Source of the DNA: Ramlibacter sp. Leaf400
Lineage (GTDB): Bacteria > Pseudomonadota > Gammaproteobacteria > Burkholderiales > Burkholderiaceae_C
Direction: 5' to 3'
Assembly: GCF_001424545.1 (NCBI RefSeq)
Contig: NZ_LMQL01000001.1
Span: 1,198 to 65,197 of the forward strand
DNA length: 64,000 bases
Below are positions 45,160 to 53,240 of this stretch, one piece after another. The position numbers were made by a program, and so were the translations under genes. Below the pieces are notes generated by a model, which worked only from the letters and a program-made list of their open reading frames with translations, had not been told where the DNA came from and searched no databases. Position 1 is the first letter of the stretch, and each line of letters starts with the position of its first letter.

Positions 45160-46455
45160 GTGCATTTGGCTCAACCGCTCGCCGCCAACGATGTCGCGTT
45201 CCGCGCGGTGCGGGGTCGCACGGTGCCGATCCCCGAGACGCTGACGTCCATCCCGGGCTATCCGGAGAAGCTGCGCATCTTCCGCATCAAGGCCAGCCGC
45301 TTCTGGCAGGTGCGCTGCTGGTTCAAGGGCAAGACCTACACGCGCAGCCTGCGCACCACGTCCAAGCGCAACGCGATGAACCTGGCGCGCTGCTTCTTCG
45401 ATGAGCTCGCGGGCAGGCTGTTCCGCCCCGAAGGCGATGAATACGACGTGCCGGCGCCTCGCCTGTTCGGCCAGTTGGCCGAGGCGATGTTCATGCACGA
45501 GGCCGAAAGGCAGGTGCGCGGTGAGTTCAGCCGCGGCTCGCTGCAGGTCATGCGCAACCGGCTGGACCTGCACATCCTGCCGGAACTCGGGACGCGGCCG
45601 ATCCAGGCGATCGGGCACGTGCAACTGCAGGCCCTGGTGGCGCGCCTTGGCCGGGAAGGCTTCTCCAGCACGACGATCGCGCAGTACCTCGTGATCGTGC
45701 GAAAGGTGTTCAAGCTTGCCCGGCAACTCGGACAAGTGCGCGAGATGCCCGAGTTCCCGGTCATCAAGGTGCATTCGACGCCGCGCGGCGGGTTCAGCGC
45801 TGGCGAGTACGCCCGCATCCTGCGCGCGGCGCGGCGCCTGTGCGGCCACGAGCATCCCGTGGCGAAGACGCTCGGCGAGAGCAAGCGCTTCTGGATCCAC
45901 CGGGATCTGCTCAAGATGCCCCCCGACGTGGCATGGGCCATCGGCTTCATGGTGAACACCTTCATCCGGCCCAGTGATCTGAAAGTCATGCGGCATCGCC
46001 ACATCGAGGAGGTGCGGGGCAGCCACGTCTACCTGCGCATGAACCTGCCGGAGACAAAGCGGCATGACAAGCCGGTGGTGTCGATGCGAGCGGCCGTGCG
46101 GATCTACAAGGCGGTGAAGGCGGCCGCGGTGATGCAAGGCGGCGGCGGGCCGGACGACTATCTCTTCCTCCCGCAGATCCCGAATCGTGCGCACGCCCTG
46201 GCGGTCCTGAACTTCCACTTCCAGTGGGTGCTGAAGGAATGCGGCCTGACCTATGGGCCACTGGGCCAGCGGCGAACCCTCTATTCGCTCAGGCACACCT
46301 CGATCAGCTTCCGTCTTCTCTATGGGCAGGGCATCGACATGCTGACCCTGGCGAGAAATGCGCGCACCAGCGTGCAGATGATCGAGCGCTTCTACGCCGC
46401 CAGCCTGAGCGGCGAGATGAACGTCGGCCTGCTGCACAGCCGGCGCGGCAAATGA
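45160..46455 (+). CDS. Stand-alone tyrosine-type site-specific recombinase/integrase
   Basis: 431 aa. Start is GTG 45160: AGGAGG (45146-45151) stands 8 nt upstream; a TTG at 45118 is the upstream alternative. An N-terminal arm-type region is followed by an SAM-like core-binding domain (about 95-190) and a catalytic domain: R270 in NTFIRPSDL, a lysine in ETKRHDK, R378-H379 in YSLRHTS, and nucleophile Y412 in VQMIERFYA. The first H of the usual H-x-x-R box is Y375. The gene looks intact, with no partner genes or visible att sites, and lies between ilvA and an inverted porin pair. Confidence 0.85.
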   Translation: MHLAQPLAANDVAFRAVRGRTVPIPETLTSIPGYPEKLRIFRIKASRFWQVRCWFKGKTYTRSLRTTSKRNAMNLARCFFDELAGRLFRPEGDEYDVPAPRLFGQLAEAMFMHEAERQVRGEFSRGSLQVMRNRLDLHILPELGTRPIQAIGHVQLQALVARLGREGFSSTTIAQYLVIVRKVFKLARQLGQVREMPEFPVIKVHSTPRGGFSAGEYARILRAARRLCGHEHPVAKTLGESKRFWIHRDLLKMPPDVAWAIGFMVNTFIRPSDLKVMRHRHIEEVRGSHVYLRMNLPETKRHDKPVVSMRAAVRIYKAVKAAAVMQGGGGPDDYLFLPQIPNRAHALAVLNFHFQWVLKECGLTYGPLGQRRTLYSLRHTSISFRLLYGQGIDMLTLARNARTSVQMIERFYAASLSGEMNVGLLHSRRGK

Positions 46456-46484
46456 AAAAAGCCGCCCGAGGGCGGCTTCAAGTT
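46455..46484 (-). terminator. Terminator of porin 1 (shared with the recombinase gene end)
   Basis: AAGCCGCC (46459-46466) and GGCGGCTT (46471-46478) flank a 4-nt loop. On the minus strand the stem is followed by a run of Ts, so it terminates the porin gene. The adjoining sequence (AAGAAACTTGAA before the stem on the minus strand) is nearly the same as at the terminator of the second porin. Confidence 0.88.
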
Positions 46485-46505
46485 TCTTGTTTGTTGTTGT
46501 GGCGA

Positions 46506-47678
46506 TCAGAAGCTGTGACGCAGGCCGATGTCCAGGCCCGTCGACGAGCCGTTGGCGACCGGACCGGGCGCGGCACCCGGCACGGCCGACGAGGTCGCGC
46601 CGCTGCTGTTGGTCACCCGCGCGTAGGTGGTGTAGACCGCCGTGCGCTTGGACAGGTTGTGCACGTAGCCGAGAGCCATCTTGCGGCTGCGCGGCTCGGT
46701 CGTGCCGCCTTCCACCTGGTACTGCGAGACAGCAGCACGAATCTCGCCGCTGCCCACCGGGACGAGGCCGCCGATCAGGAAGCCGCGGCCCTCCGCAGCG
46801 CCGGCTTCGTCGAACGCGAAGTGGCCCATCAGCTTGGCGAAACCGAAGTCCCACTGGGCGCCGACGTTGTTCTGCTTGATGTCGCCGGCTGCGGCGTTGG
46901 TGCTGCTCATGCCCAGCGCCACGTTCAGCGGTCCGGAGGAATAGCCGATCCGCACACCGAGGCCGTTGCCGTCGTCTTCGGTCACGCCGGCCGTGCTCGG
47001 GTTCTCTCCGCGGTAGTGCTGGAGCTGGCCGTAGAAGCCGCCCAGGTTGCCCGGCAGGAAGTAGCCGAAGCTGTTGGAGGCGCGCACTGCGGTCGCACCG
47101 GTGATGGCGCTGCCGGTCACGCCGAGCAGGGTTTGCGTGGTGCCGGTACCGTTGGTGCCGAAGGGGTCGAACACGGTGAGGTTCCAGAACTGGGGCGTGT
47201 AGTCGCGGCCCAGGCGCAGCTCACCCCAGCCGCTACCCAGGCTGACGGTGGAACGGCGATTGAAGGTCAGCCCCTGCGTGCCCGGGCGAACCGGCGCGTT
47301 GGCCCCGGTCGCGGGCACGAAGGCGCCGACCGCCTGGTTGTTCGAGTTGGTGCCGGCACCTTGGCCGTCGTCGTTGCTGACGCCGGCTTCCAGCCAGAAG
47401 GAGGCCGACATGCCGCCGCCCAGGTCTTCGGTGCCGCGGAAGCCCAGACGCGAACTGTTGTAGCCCGAATTCGTCAGGCGGATGACGTTCCCCGCGCCGA
47501 CGCCGCTGTTGGTGACGCGCTGCAGGGTGGCATCGACCACGCCGAAAAGCGTCACGGCCGATTGGGCGGATGCCAGCCCGGCGGCTGCAAGGGCAGCCAA
47601 GGCAGCTACCCTTTTGGAGGTGATTCCGGCATTCCAGTCGAGCTGTCTCCCTCGAAGGACGCTCTTTCCCGTCGTCAA
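46506..47678 (-). CDS. Gram-negative general porin (porin 1), N-terminus unusual
   Basis: Trimeric 16-strand outer-membrane porin of the betaproteobacterial family, up to 390 aa. Mature part AQSAVTLFGVVDATLQRVTN, then SSRLGFRGTEDLGGGMSASF, and the terminal strand ending GLDIGLRHSF with C-terminal Phe. The signal core [15 protein letters not shown] is present but where the paralogue has MKK this gene reads ITSKR. The only in-frame start upstream is TTG 47678, giving a long charged extension without a good ribosome site. Either it starts atypically or the 5' end is damaged. Opposite orientation to its close paralogue at 49408. Confidence 0.8.
   Translation of the reverse strand: MTTGKSVLRGRQLDWNAGITSKRVAALAALAAAGLASAQSAVTLFGVVDATLQRVTNSGVGAGNVIRLTNSGYNSSRLGFRGTEDLGGGMSASFWLEAGVSNDDGQGAGTNSNNQAVGAFVPATGANAPVRPGTQGLTFNRRSTVSLGSGWGELRLGRDYTPQFWNLTVFDPFGTNGTGTTQTLLGVTGSAITGATAVRASNSFGYFLPGNLGGFYGQLQHYRGENPSTAGVTEDDGNGLGVRIGYSSGPLNVALGMSSTNAAAGDIKQNNVGAQWDFGFAKLMGHFAFDEAGAAEGRGFLIGGLVPVGSGEIRAAVSQYQVEGGTTEPRSRKMALGYVHNLSKRTAVYTTYARVTNSSGATSSAVPGAAPGPVANGSSTGLDIGLRHSF
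47359..47423 (-). repeat. Inverted repeat arm within porin 1
   Basis: 65 nt that match 49600-49664 in inverted orientation with a single mismatch (position 47377). It encodes LGGGMSASFWLEAGV and the following residues of both porins. Long enough for homologous recombination that would invert the intervening 2.2 kb. Confidence 0.9.
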
Positions 47679-48021
47679 GGTCGGGTTCGCCCAGTCGTAT
47701 ACCGGTTCTTCAGGACGGGTGCGCTCCGTAACCGCATGCTGCGATGCCCGTCATTCATCGGGTTGCAGCCCGGCAGCGATGCCGGCAGCAGTTCGTTCCA
47801 GTATGCGACAGGGCGCGAGCTCTGCAAAGGCGGAAAAAAGCCCCCGGGCCTTGCGATCCGGGGGCTAAGTCCACCATTGGAGAGGTGGAGGAGACAAGCG
47901 TCAGCACAACGACTCGTTATGCTTCGAATTCAGTATAGCCCCGGTTTGCTGCGTTGCAGCAAGAGGCTCGGGGGAGTCCGTGAACTTACGTACCCGCGAT
48001 GTGGTCGGGAAGGAACAGTCG
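47679..48021. other. Gap between porin 1 and the OsmC-like gene
   Basis: 343 nt without a convincing gene. It contains, on the minus strand, a promoter-like TATACT and a terminator (see the small-RNA candidate at 47834-47925), then about 150 nt leading to porin 1. A second minus-strand -10-like TATACG lies near 47698. On the plus side it ends with the ribosome site of the OsmC-like gene (GGGAAGGAAC). Confidence 0.5.
47834..47925 (-). ncRNA. Candidate small RNA with C-rich motif and own terminator
   Basis: Minus-strand order: TATACT -10 box (47932-47937), with a weak TTGCTG 19 nt further upstream; then a transcript of about 92 nt holding CTCCTCC; a stem TCCACC / GGTGGA (47870-47889) with a C-rich loop; and a terminator AGCCCCCGG / CCGGGGGCT (47839-47866) followed by six Ts. 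No minus-strand gene lies upstream, so the terminator does not end a coding transcript. CTCCTCC is complementary to Shine-Dalgarno sequences. It could instead be an attenuated porin leader. Confidence 0.4.
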
Positions 48022-48474
48022 ATGGAATGCACGGTCACCTGGACCGGCGCGGCGGGAACGCGCTCCGGCATGGGATTCGTGGCCGAGACCGGCAGCGGTC
48101 ACGTGCTCGCGATGGATGGCGCGCCGGACGAGGCGCGTCCGGAGAACGGCGGGCGCAACCTGGCGCCCCGTCCGATGGAAACGGTGCTGGCGGGCACGGG
48201 CGGCTGCACCGCCTATGACGTGGTGCTGATCCTGCGCCGCGGCCGTCACGCCGTGAGCGGATGCTCGGTCCAACTGAAGGCCGAGCGCGCACCCACCGAT
48301 CCCAAGGTATTCACCGCGATCCACATGCATTTCACGGTGACGGGGAAGGCGCTGCCCGCGCCCGCCGTGGAGCGGGCGGTCGCCATGAGTCACGAGAAGT
48401 ACTGTTCGGCGACCGCGATGCTGGCCAAGACGGCGGTTGTGACCACCAGCTTCGAACTGGTCGAGGCGGGCTGA
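48022..48474 (+). CDS. OsmC/YhfA-family protein
   Basis: 150 aa. OsmC-fold proteins are small cysteine-based peroxidases or related thiol proteins. Landmarks here are RPMETVLAGTGGCTAYDVVL, with C in GGCTAYD as first catalytic cysteine, and SHEKYCSATAML with the second, as in YhfA. ATG 48022 was chosen because GGGAAGGAAC stands 8 nt upstream; GTG 47980 would add 14 residues. It faces coq7 tail to tail. Confidence 0.85.
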   Translation: MECTVTWTGAAGTRSGMGFVAETGSGHVLAMDGAPDEARPENGGRNLAPRPMETVLAGTGGCTAYDVVLILRRGRHAVSGCSVQLKAERAPTDPKVFTAIHMHFTVTGKALPAPAVERAVAMSHEKYCSATAMLAKTAVVTTSFELVEAG

Positions 48475-48481
48475 GCGCCGC

Positions 48482-49099
48482 TCAGATGTAGTGGGCCGTG
48501 GTCGTCATGACCTTGGCCGCAGCCCGCATCAGGCCTTTCGCGGCGGCGGGCAGTTCGACGCCCCCGGCGACGGCCGCCTGCGAAGCGTGGACGGCCTCGT
48601 CCTCCTTCATCTGGGCCACGATGGCGCGCGAAGCCAGGTCGGCGGCCGGAAGGCGATCGAGGTGGCCGGCGAGGTGCGCCTCCACTTGGCGCTCGGTTTC
48701 CAGCACGAAGCCCAGGCTGATGCGGTCGCCGAGCCGGCCGGCGACGAGTCCTAGCGCGAAGGCGCCTGCGTACCAGAGCGGGTTGAGCAGTGAAGGGCGG
48801 GCCCCAAGTTCGTCCAGCCGGGCGCGTGTCCAGGCCAGGTGGTCGGTTTCCTCGCGGGCGGCGCGTTCCAGATGGCCGCGCAACGCCGGATCGCGTGTGG
48901 CGGCGGCCTGGGCCGTGTAGAGCGCCTGGGCGCAGACTTCGCCGACGTGGTTCACCCGCATCAGAGAAGCCGCCTGGCGGCGTTCCTCCAAAGTGAGTGC
49001 GGTCTCACTTTCAATGGCTTCCGGCACGGGCCGGACGGCCCGGGATTGGGCGAAGAGGGTGCGCAATGCACTGTCGGCAGCGCCGAGGAGACGGTCCAT
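48482..49099 (-). CDS. coq7: Demethoxyubiquinone hydroxylase Coq7
   Basis: 205 aa non-haem di-iron monooxygenase of ubiquinone synthesis, the O2-dependent step found in many betaproteobacteria. Iron ligands lie in [41 protein letters not shown] and MKEDEAVHA (the E, ExxH, E, ExxH pattern). Start [15 protein letters not shown] was chosen as the family N-terminus; a longer frame upstream has no ribosome site. Confidence 0.93.
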   Translation of the reverse strand: MDRLLGAADSALRTLFAQSRAVRPVPEAIESETALTLEERRQAASLMRVNHVGEVCAQALYTAQAAATRDPALRGHLERAAREETDHLAWTRARLDELGARPSLLNPLWYAGAFALGLVAGRLGDRISLGFVLETERQVEAHLAGHLDRLPAADLASRAIVAQMKEDEAVHASQAAVAGGVELPAAAKGLMRAAAKVMTTTAHYI

Positions 49100-49264
49100 C
49101 CCGTCAGTGTAGGAGGCCAGGGCAGGGCGGCGGCGAACCGTCGCGGTTGCCAAGGAACTCACGACCGGAGGGGCTTGGCGGCCGAGTTTGTTGCACCGTT
49201 CCGACTCTTCCGGCCGGCCATGTTGTCCCGGCGCCACGAAAAGACCAGTCAGGGGCTAAATCCT

Positions 49265-49293
49265 TTGCCTAGCAAAAGACGCTCTGGTGCAAT
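49265..49293 (+). promoter_or_regulatory. Possible promoter of porin 2
   Basis: TTGCCT (49265-49270), 17 nt, then TGCAAT (49288-49293) preceded by TGG, an extended -10 pattern. The remainder of the 308-nt gap 49100-49407 holds a hairpin CCAACTTCC / GGAGGTTGG (49298-49320) in the leader and no gene. Confidence 0.4.
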
Positions 49294-49407
49294 AGCGCCA
49301 ACTTCCCAAAAGGAGGTTGGCCCGGGGATCCGGCGGGAGCACGAATGTGCCTGCATCGAGTGAACCCTTCGCACCGGAGCCCTATGTTTAACCTTGGAGA
49401 AACTTGC

Positions 49408-50499
49408 ATGAAGAAATCTCTAGTTGCCTTGGCTGTGCTGGCCGCCGCCGGTACCGCCTCCGCCCAGTCGTCCGTCACCCTGTTCGGCGTGATCGACGCC
49501 ACCGTGCAGCGCGTGTCCAACAGCGGTGGCGGCAGCGTCACCCGCCTGACCGACTCCGGCTACAACAGCTCGCGTCTGGGCTTCCGTGGCACGGAAGATC
49601 TGGGCGGCGGCATGTCGGCCTCCTTCTGGCTGGAAGCCGGCGTCAACAACGACGACGGCCAAGGCGATGCGACCAGCGCCAACAACCAGGCCATCGGCGC
49701 CTTCGTGCCTGCCACCGGCGCCAACGCCCCGGTTCGCTCCGGCACCCAGGGCCTGACCTTCAATCGCCGTTCCACGGTCAGCCTCGCTGGCGGCTGGGGT
49801 GAACTGCGTCTGGGTCGTGACTACACCCCGCAATTCTGGAACCTGACCACGTTCGATCCGTTCGGCACCAACGGCACCGGCACCACCCAGACGCTGAACT
49901 CCAGCATCACGGGCCCGACCGCTGTCCGCGCTTCCAACAGCATCGGCTACTTCCTGCCGGGTAACCTGGGCGGCTTCTACGGCCAAGTCCAGCACTACCG
50001 TGGTGAGAACGCCAGCACCGTGGCCAACGAAGACGACGGCAACGGCACCGGCCTGCGCGTCGGCTACGCCGCCGGCCCGATCAACGTGGCCCTGAGCGTT
50101 GCCCGCACCGAGCTGCTGACCGGCGACGCCAAGTTCGCCAACATCGGCGCCCAGTGGGACTTCGGCGTTGCCAAGCTGATGGGTCACTACAACCGTGAAG
50201 AAGTCGGCGCCACCGAAGGCGACGGCTGGCTGCTCGGCGCCCTGGTGCCGGTCGGCGCTGGCGAAATCCGCGTGTCCTACTCGCAGTACGAGCTGGACAC
50301 CGCTGGTGAGCCGCGCAGCCGCAAGATCGCTCTGGGCTACGTGCACAACCTGTCCAAGCGCACCGCCGTGTACACCACGGTTGCTCGCGTGCGCAACGAC
50401 GGTGGCGCCGCTGCCTCCGCCGTTCCGGGCGCTGCCGGCAACCCGAGCGTGAACAGCAACTCCACCGGTTTCGACCTGGGTGTTCGCCACAGCTTCTAA
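49408..50499 (+). CDS. Gram-negative general porin (porin 2)
   Basis: 363 aa outer-membrane porin. Canonical signal peptide MKKSLVALAVLAAAGTASAQ, then SSVTLFGVIDATVQRVSNSG; loop 3 region near LGRDYTPQFWNLTTFDPFG; terminal strand TGFDLGVRHSF with C-terminal Phe for BAM recognition. TTGGAGAAACTTGC precedes the ATG. Codon choice is strongly biased, as for a highly expressed gene. It is a close paralogue of porin 1 and points the other way. Confidence 0.97.
   Translation: MKKSLVALAVLAAAGTASAQSSVTLFGVIDATVQRVSNSGGGSVTRLTDSGYNSSRLGFRGTEDLGGGMSASFWLEAGVNNDDGQGDATSANNQAIGAFVPATGANAPVRSGTQGLTFNRRSTVSLAGGWGELRLGRDYTPQFWNLTTFDPFGTNGTGTTQTLNSSITGPTAVRASNSIGYFLPGNLGGFYGQVQHYRGENASTVANEDDGNGTGLRVGYAAGPINVALSVARTELLTGDAKFANIGAQWDFGVAKLMGHYNREEVGATEGDGWLLGALVPVGAGEIRVSYSQYELDTAGEPRSRKIALGYVHNLSKRTAVYTTVARVRNDGGAAASAVPGAAGNPSVNSNSTGFDLGVRHSF
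49600..49664 (+). repeat. Inverted repeat arm within porin 2
   Basis: Matches 47359-47423 in inverted orientation over 65 nt with one mismatch, including 46 consecutive identical bases. Confidence 0.9.
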
Positions 50500-50538
50500 T
50501 TCAAGGGCTGGTTCGCCAGCTTGAAAATAAGAAACTTG

Positions 50539-50564
50539 AAAGCCGCCTTCGGGCGGCTTTTTTT
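50539..50564 (+). terminator. Terminator of porin 2
   Basis: AAAGCCGCC (50539-50547) and GGCGGCTTT (50552-50560) around a TTCG tetraloop, then a T tract to 50564. Very stable, and like the porin 1 terminator preceded by AAGAAACTTG. Confidence 0.95.
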
Positions 50565-50593
50565 ATGGAAATGAACATGGCTGGCTATCTCGG

Positions 50594-51367
50594 ATGATGT
50601 CGATCAAGGGCGGTGCGCGCGCCAGCCTTGCCTGTGCCGCCGCGCTCCTGGCGGGTTGTGCATCGCCCCCCGCGGTGGAAACGATCGATGCCAGTGCGTG
50701 GGCCAAGGCCTCCCGCATCTCGGCGGCCCAGCCTGTGCCGCGGGCCACCTGGGAGCACGTGCCGCTGCTTGGCAAGGCGCCGGTGCAATTCGTCGGCCTG
50801 CGTGACGAAGGTCGGGCGGCGGTTTCGGCCACGGCGGTTTCGGCCGCCAGCGTGCTTCGCAAGCGCGTGCACATCGACCCGCAGGACCTCGGCCGGCTGC
50901 GCTTTTCCTGGAAGGTGCCCGAATTGATCGAGGCGGCCGACATCGCCACCCGGGAAGCCGACGACTCGCCGGTTCGCATCATCCTGGCCTTCGAGGGCGA
51001 CCGCTCCCGGTTCTCGGCCAAGGACGCCCTGCTGGCCGAACTGATGCGCACCCTCACCGGCGAGGAGATGCCATATGCGACCCTGATGTACGTGTGGTGC
51101 AACAAGCGCCCCGCAGAAAGCGTCGTGCGCAGCCCGCGGACCGATCGCGTCCGCAAGTTCGTGCTCGAATCCGGCGCCGGCCGGCTCGGGCAATGGCTCG
51201 ACTACGACCGCGACGTGCGCGCCGATTTCGAGCGTGCCTTCGGCGAGCCCCCGGGCGCCTTGGTCGGGGTCGGCATCATGACCGACAGCGACAACACGCG
51301 CAGCACCGCCAGCGCGCTGTACGGCCCCCTCAGGCATGTTTCACCGCCCGCCTCCGGGCGGCGCTGA
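50594..51367 (+). CDS. DUF3047 lipoprotein
   Basis: 257 aa. N-terminal signal with lipobox (ALLAGC, cysteine at 22) predicts a lipid-anchored envelope protein. The body with LRFSWKVPELIEAADIATRE, YVWCNKRPAESVV and VGVGIMTDSDNTRSTASALY matches the DUF3047 family, whose function is unknown. Two consecutive ATGs (50594, 50597) may serve. It lies between the porin terminator and the ABC transporter promoter and is probably transcribed alone. Confidence 0.8.
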   Translation: MMSIKGGARASLACAAALLAGCASPPAVETIDASAWAKASRISAAQPVPRATWEHVPLLGKAPVQFVGLRDEGRAAVSATAVSAASVLRKRVHIDPQDLGRLRFSWKVPELIEAADIATREADDSPVRIILAFEGDRSRFSAKDALLAELMRTLTGEEMPYATLMYVWCNKRPAESVVRSPRTDRVRKFVLESGAGRLGQWLDYDRDVRADFERAFGEPPGALVGVGIMTDSDNTRSTASALYGPLRHVSPPASGRR

Positions 51368-51405
51368 TCCCTCCGGCAGGCCGGCGGCGGCCGGGGGAAA
51401 CCCTT

Positions 51406-51434
51406 TTGACGACCGCCGCCCCCCGCTGCATAGT
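51406..51434 (+). promoter_or_regulatory. Promoter of the peptide ABC transporter locus
   Basis: TTGACG (51406-51411), exact 17-nt spacer, CATAGT (51429-51434). Predicted start near 51441, leaving a 25-nt leader with CACGAGG before the ATG at 51466. Confidence 0.6.
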
Positions 51435-51465
51435 CCCGCTCTCCCAACAATTCCACGAGGGTTTC

Positions 51466-53049
51466 ATGAGGATCAAGTACGCACTTGTGTGCGCCGCGGC
51501 CGCGGCCGCCATGGCCAGCACCCCGGCCGTGCAAGCGAAGACGTTCCGCTGGGCGAGCGCCGGCGAGATCTCCACCTGGGACATCCATTCCCAGAACAAC
51601 GCGCTGCAGAACGGCATCCACGCCGCGGTCTACGAGACGCTGGTCTACTACAACAGCCGCACGTTCAAGATCGAGCCGGTGCTGGGCGCCTCCTGGAACC
51701 AGGTCACGCCGACCCAGCTGCGCGTGAACCTGCGCCAGAACGTCAAGTTCCACGACGGCAGCCCGTTCACCGCCGACGACGCGGTCTACTCGCTGCAGCG
51801 CGCGATGATGAAGACGTCGAACTTCACGCCCTACACGGCCGGCATCGACCGCGTGGTGAAGGTCAACAGCAACACGATCGACATCTTCACCAAGAACCCG
51901 AACCCCGTGCTGCTCAACCAGCTCACCGAGCTGCGCATGATGAGCAAGGCCTGGGCGGAGAAGAACAACTCGGTCGAACCCAAGGACATCCGCAACGTCA
52001 CGCAGGAGACGTTCGCCAACCGCAACGCCATGGGCACCGGCCCCTTCATGCTCAAGCAGTGGGTGCCGGACCAGCGCATGGTGATGGAGCGCAACCCCAA
52101 CTGGTGGGGCAAGCTCGAAGGCAACCTGACCGAGATCGTCTACACGCCGATCAAGTCGGAGGCCACCCGCGTCGCCGCGCTCCTGTCCGGTGAAGTCGAC
52201 CTGGTGCTCGACCCGAGCCCGCAGGACCTCGCGCGCCTGCGCAACAACGGCAACCTGAAGGTGATCGACGGCGTCGAGAGCCGCACCATCTTCTTCGGCC
52301 TGGACACCTTCCGCGACGAACTGCCCGGCTCCAACGTCAAGGGCAAGAACCCGCTGAAGGACCAGCGCGTGCGCAAGGCGCTGGCCCAGTCGATCGACAT
52401 CGACAGCCTGATGCGCGTCACGATGCGCGGGCTCGGCCAGGCCACCGGCACGCTGATCGCGCCGCAGGTGAACGGCTGGAACGAAGACCTGCACAAGCGC
52501 GCGCCCTTCGACCTGGAAGGCGCCAAGAAGCTGCTGGCCGAGGCGGGTTACCCGCAGGGCTTCGAGGTCGACTTCGCCTGCCCCAACAACCGCTACATCA
52601 ACGACGAGGAAATCTGCCAGGCCGTCACCGCCATGTGGGCGCGGGCCGGCGTGCGCGCCAAGCTGCGCACCCTGCCGCTGGTGACGTACTTCCCGATGAT
52701 CCAGCGCTACGAAGCCAGCATCTACATGCTCGGCTGGGGCGTGCCGACCTTCGACGCGATGTACAGCCTGCAGTCGCTGGTGCGCTCGGTGGGCACGGAC
52801 GGCGACGGCAACTACAACGTCGGCCGGTTCAGCAACCCGAAGATCGACGCCGTCATCGACCGTGCGAAGGTCGAGACCGACACGCTGGTGCGCAACCGCC
52901 GGCTGGTCGAGGCCCTGCAGATGAGCAAGGACGACGTGTCCCACATCCCGCTGCACAACCAGATCATCCCCTGGGCGATGAAGAAGAACGTCGAGGTGGT
53001 GCACCGTCCGGACAACCGCATCGACTGGCGCCTGGTCTCGGTGAACTGA
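51466..53049 (+). CDS. ABC transporter substrate-binding protein, peptide/nickel family (1)
   Basis: 527 aa periplasmic binding protein, SBP family 5 (DppA/OppA type). Signal peptide MRIKYALVCAAAAAAMASTP with cleavage near VQAK. Family landmarks: VKFHDGSPFTADDAVYSLQR, GTGPFMLKQWVPDQRMVMER and VRKALAQSIDID. Binds peptides or another organic solute for the permease encoded downstream. A good promoter precedes it, and hairpins after it probably raise its level over the permease. Confidence 0.92.
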   Translation: MRIKYALVCAAAAAAMASTPAVQAKTFRWASAGEISTWDIHSQNNALQNGIHAAVYETLVYYNSRTFKIEPVLGASWNQVTPTQLRVNLRQNVKFHDGSPFTADDAVYSLQRAMMKTSNFTPYTAGIDRVVKVNSNTIDIFTKNPNPVLLNQLTELRMMSKAWAEKNNSVEPKDIRNVTQETFANRNAMGTGPFMLKQWVPDQRMVMERNPNWWGKLEGNLTEIVYTPIKSEATRVAALLSGEVDLVLDPSPQDLARLRNNGNLKVIDGVESRTIFFGLDTFRDELPGSNVKGKNPLKDQRVRKALAQSIDIDSLMRVTMRGLGQATGTLIAPQVNGWNEDLHKRAPFDLEGAKKLLAEAGYPQGFEVDFACPNNRYINDEEICQAVTAMWARAGVRAKLRTLPLVTYFPMIQRYEASIYMLGWGVPTFDAMYSLQSLVRSVGTDGDGNYNVGRFSNPKIDAVIDRAKVETDTLVRNRRLVEALQMSKDDVSHIPLHNQIIPWAMKKNVEVVHRPDNRIDWRLVSVN

Positions 53050-53063
53050 CACCGCGGGTCCAC

Positions 53064-53120
53064 GGCGGCTGAGCCGCCGCACCCACCGGGGCGAGGGAGC
53101 GCTTTGCGGCGCCCCTCGCC
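53064..53120 (+). other. Hairpins between binding-protein gene 1 and permease gene
   Basis: GGCGGCTGAGCCGCC (53064-53078) and a stem GGCGAGGG / CCCTCGCC near 53090-53120. No T tract follows. Such structures between binding-protein and permease genes commonly protect the upstream message or cause partial termination; here the role is inferred. The gap to 53240 holds no gene. Confidence 0.45.
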
Positions 53121-53240
53121 TGCTCGTTTCGGGGCCATGGCCCTTCTTTCGACCTCTTGTTCGCGCCGCGCGCCCCTCGTTTTCACCGGGGCTGGCCCGC
53201 AGCTTGCTCTGCTAGCATCGCCCCCGCTGTTGTCCAACCA

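Noticed and set aside
49298..49320. Hairpin upstream of porin 2 as a terminator
   Set aside because: It has no T tract and lies within the likely porin leader, so a terminator role is not supported; it may affect translation or stability.
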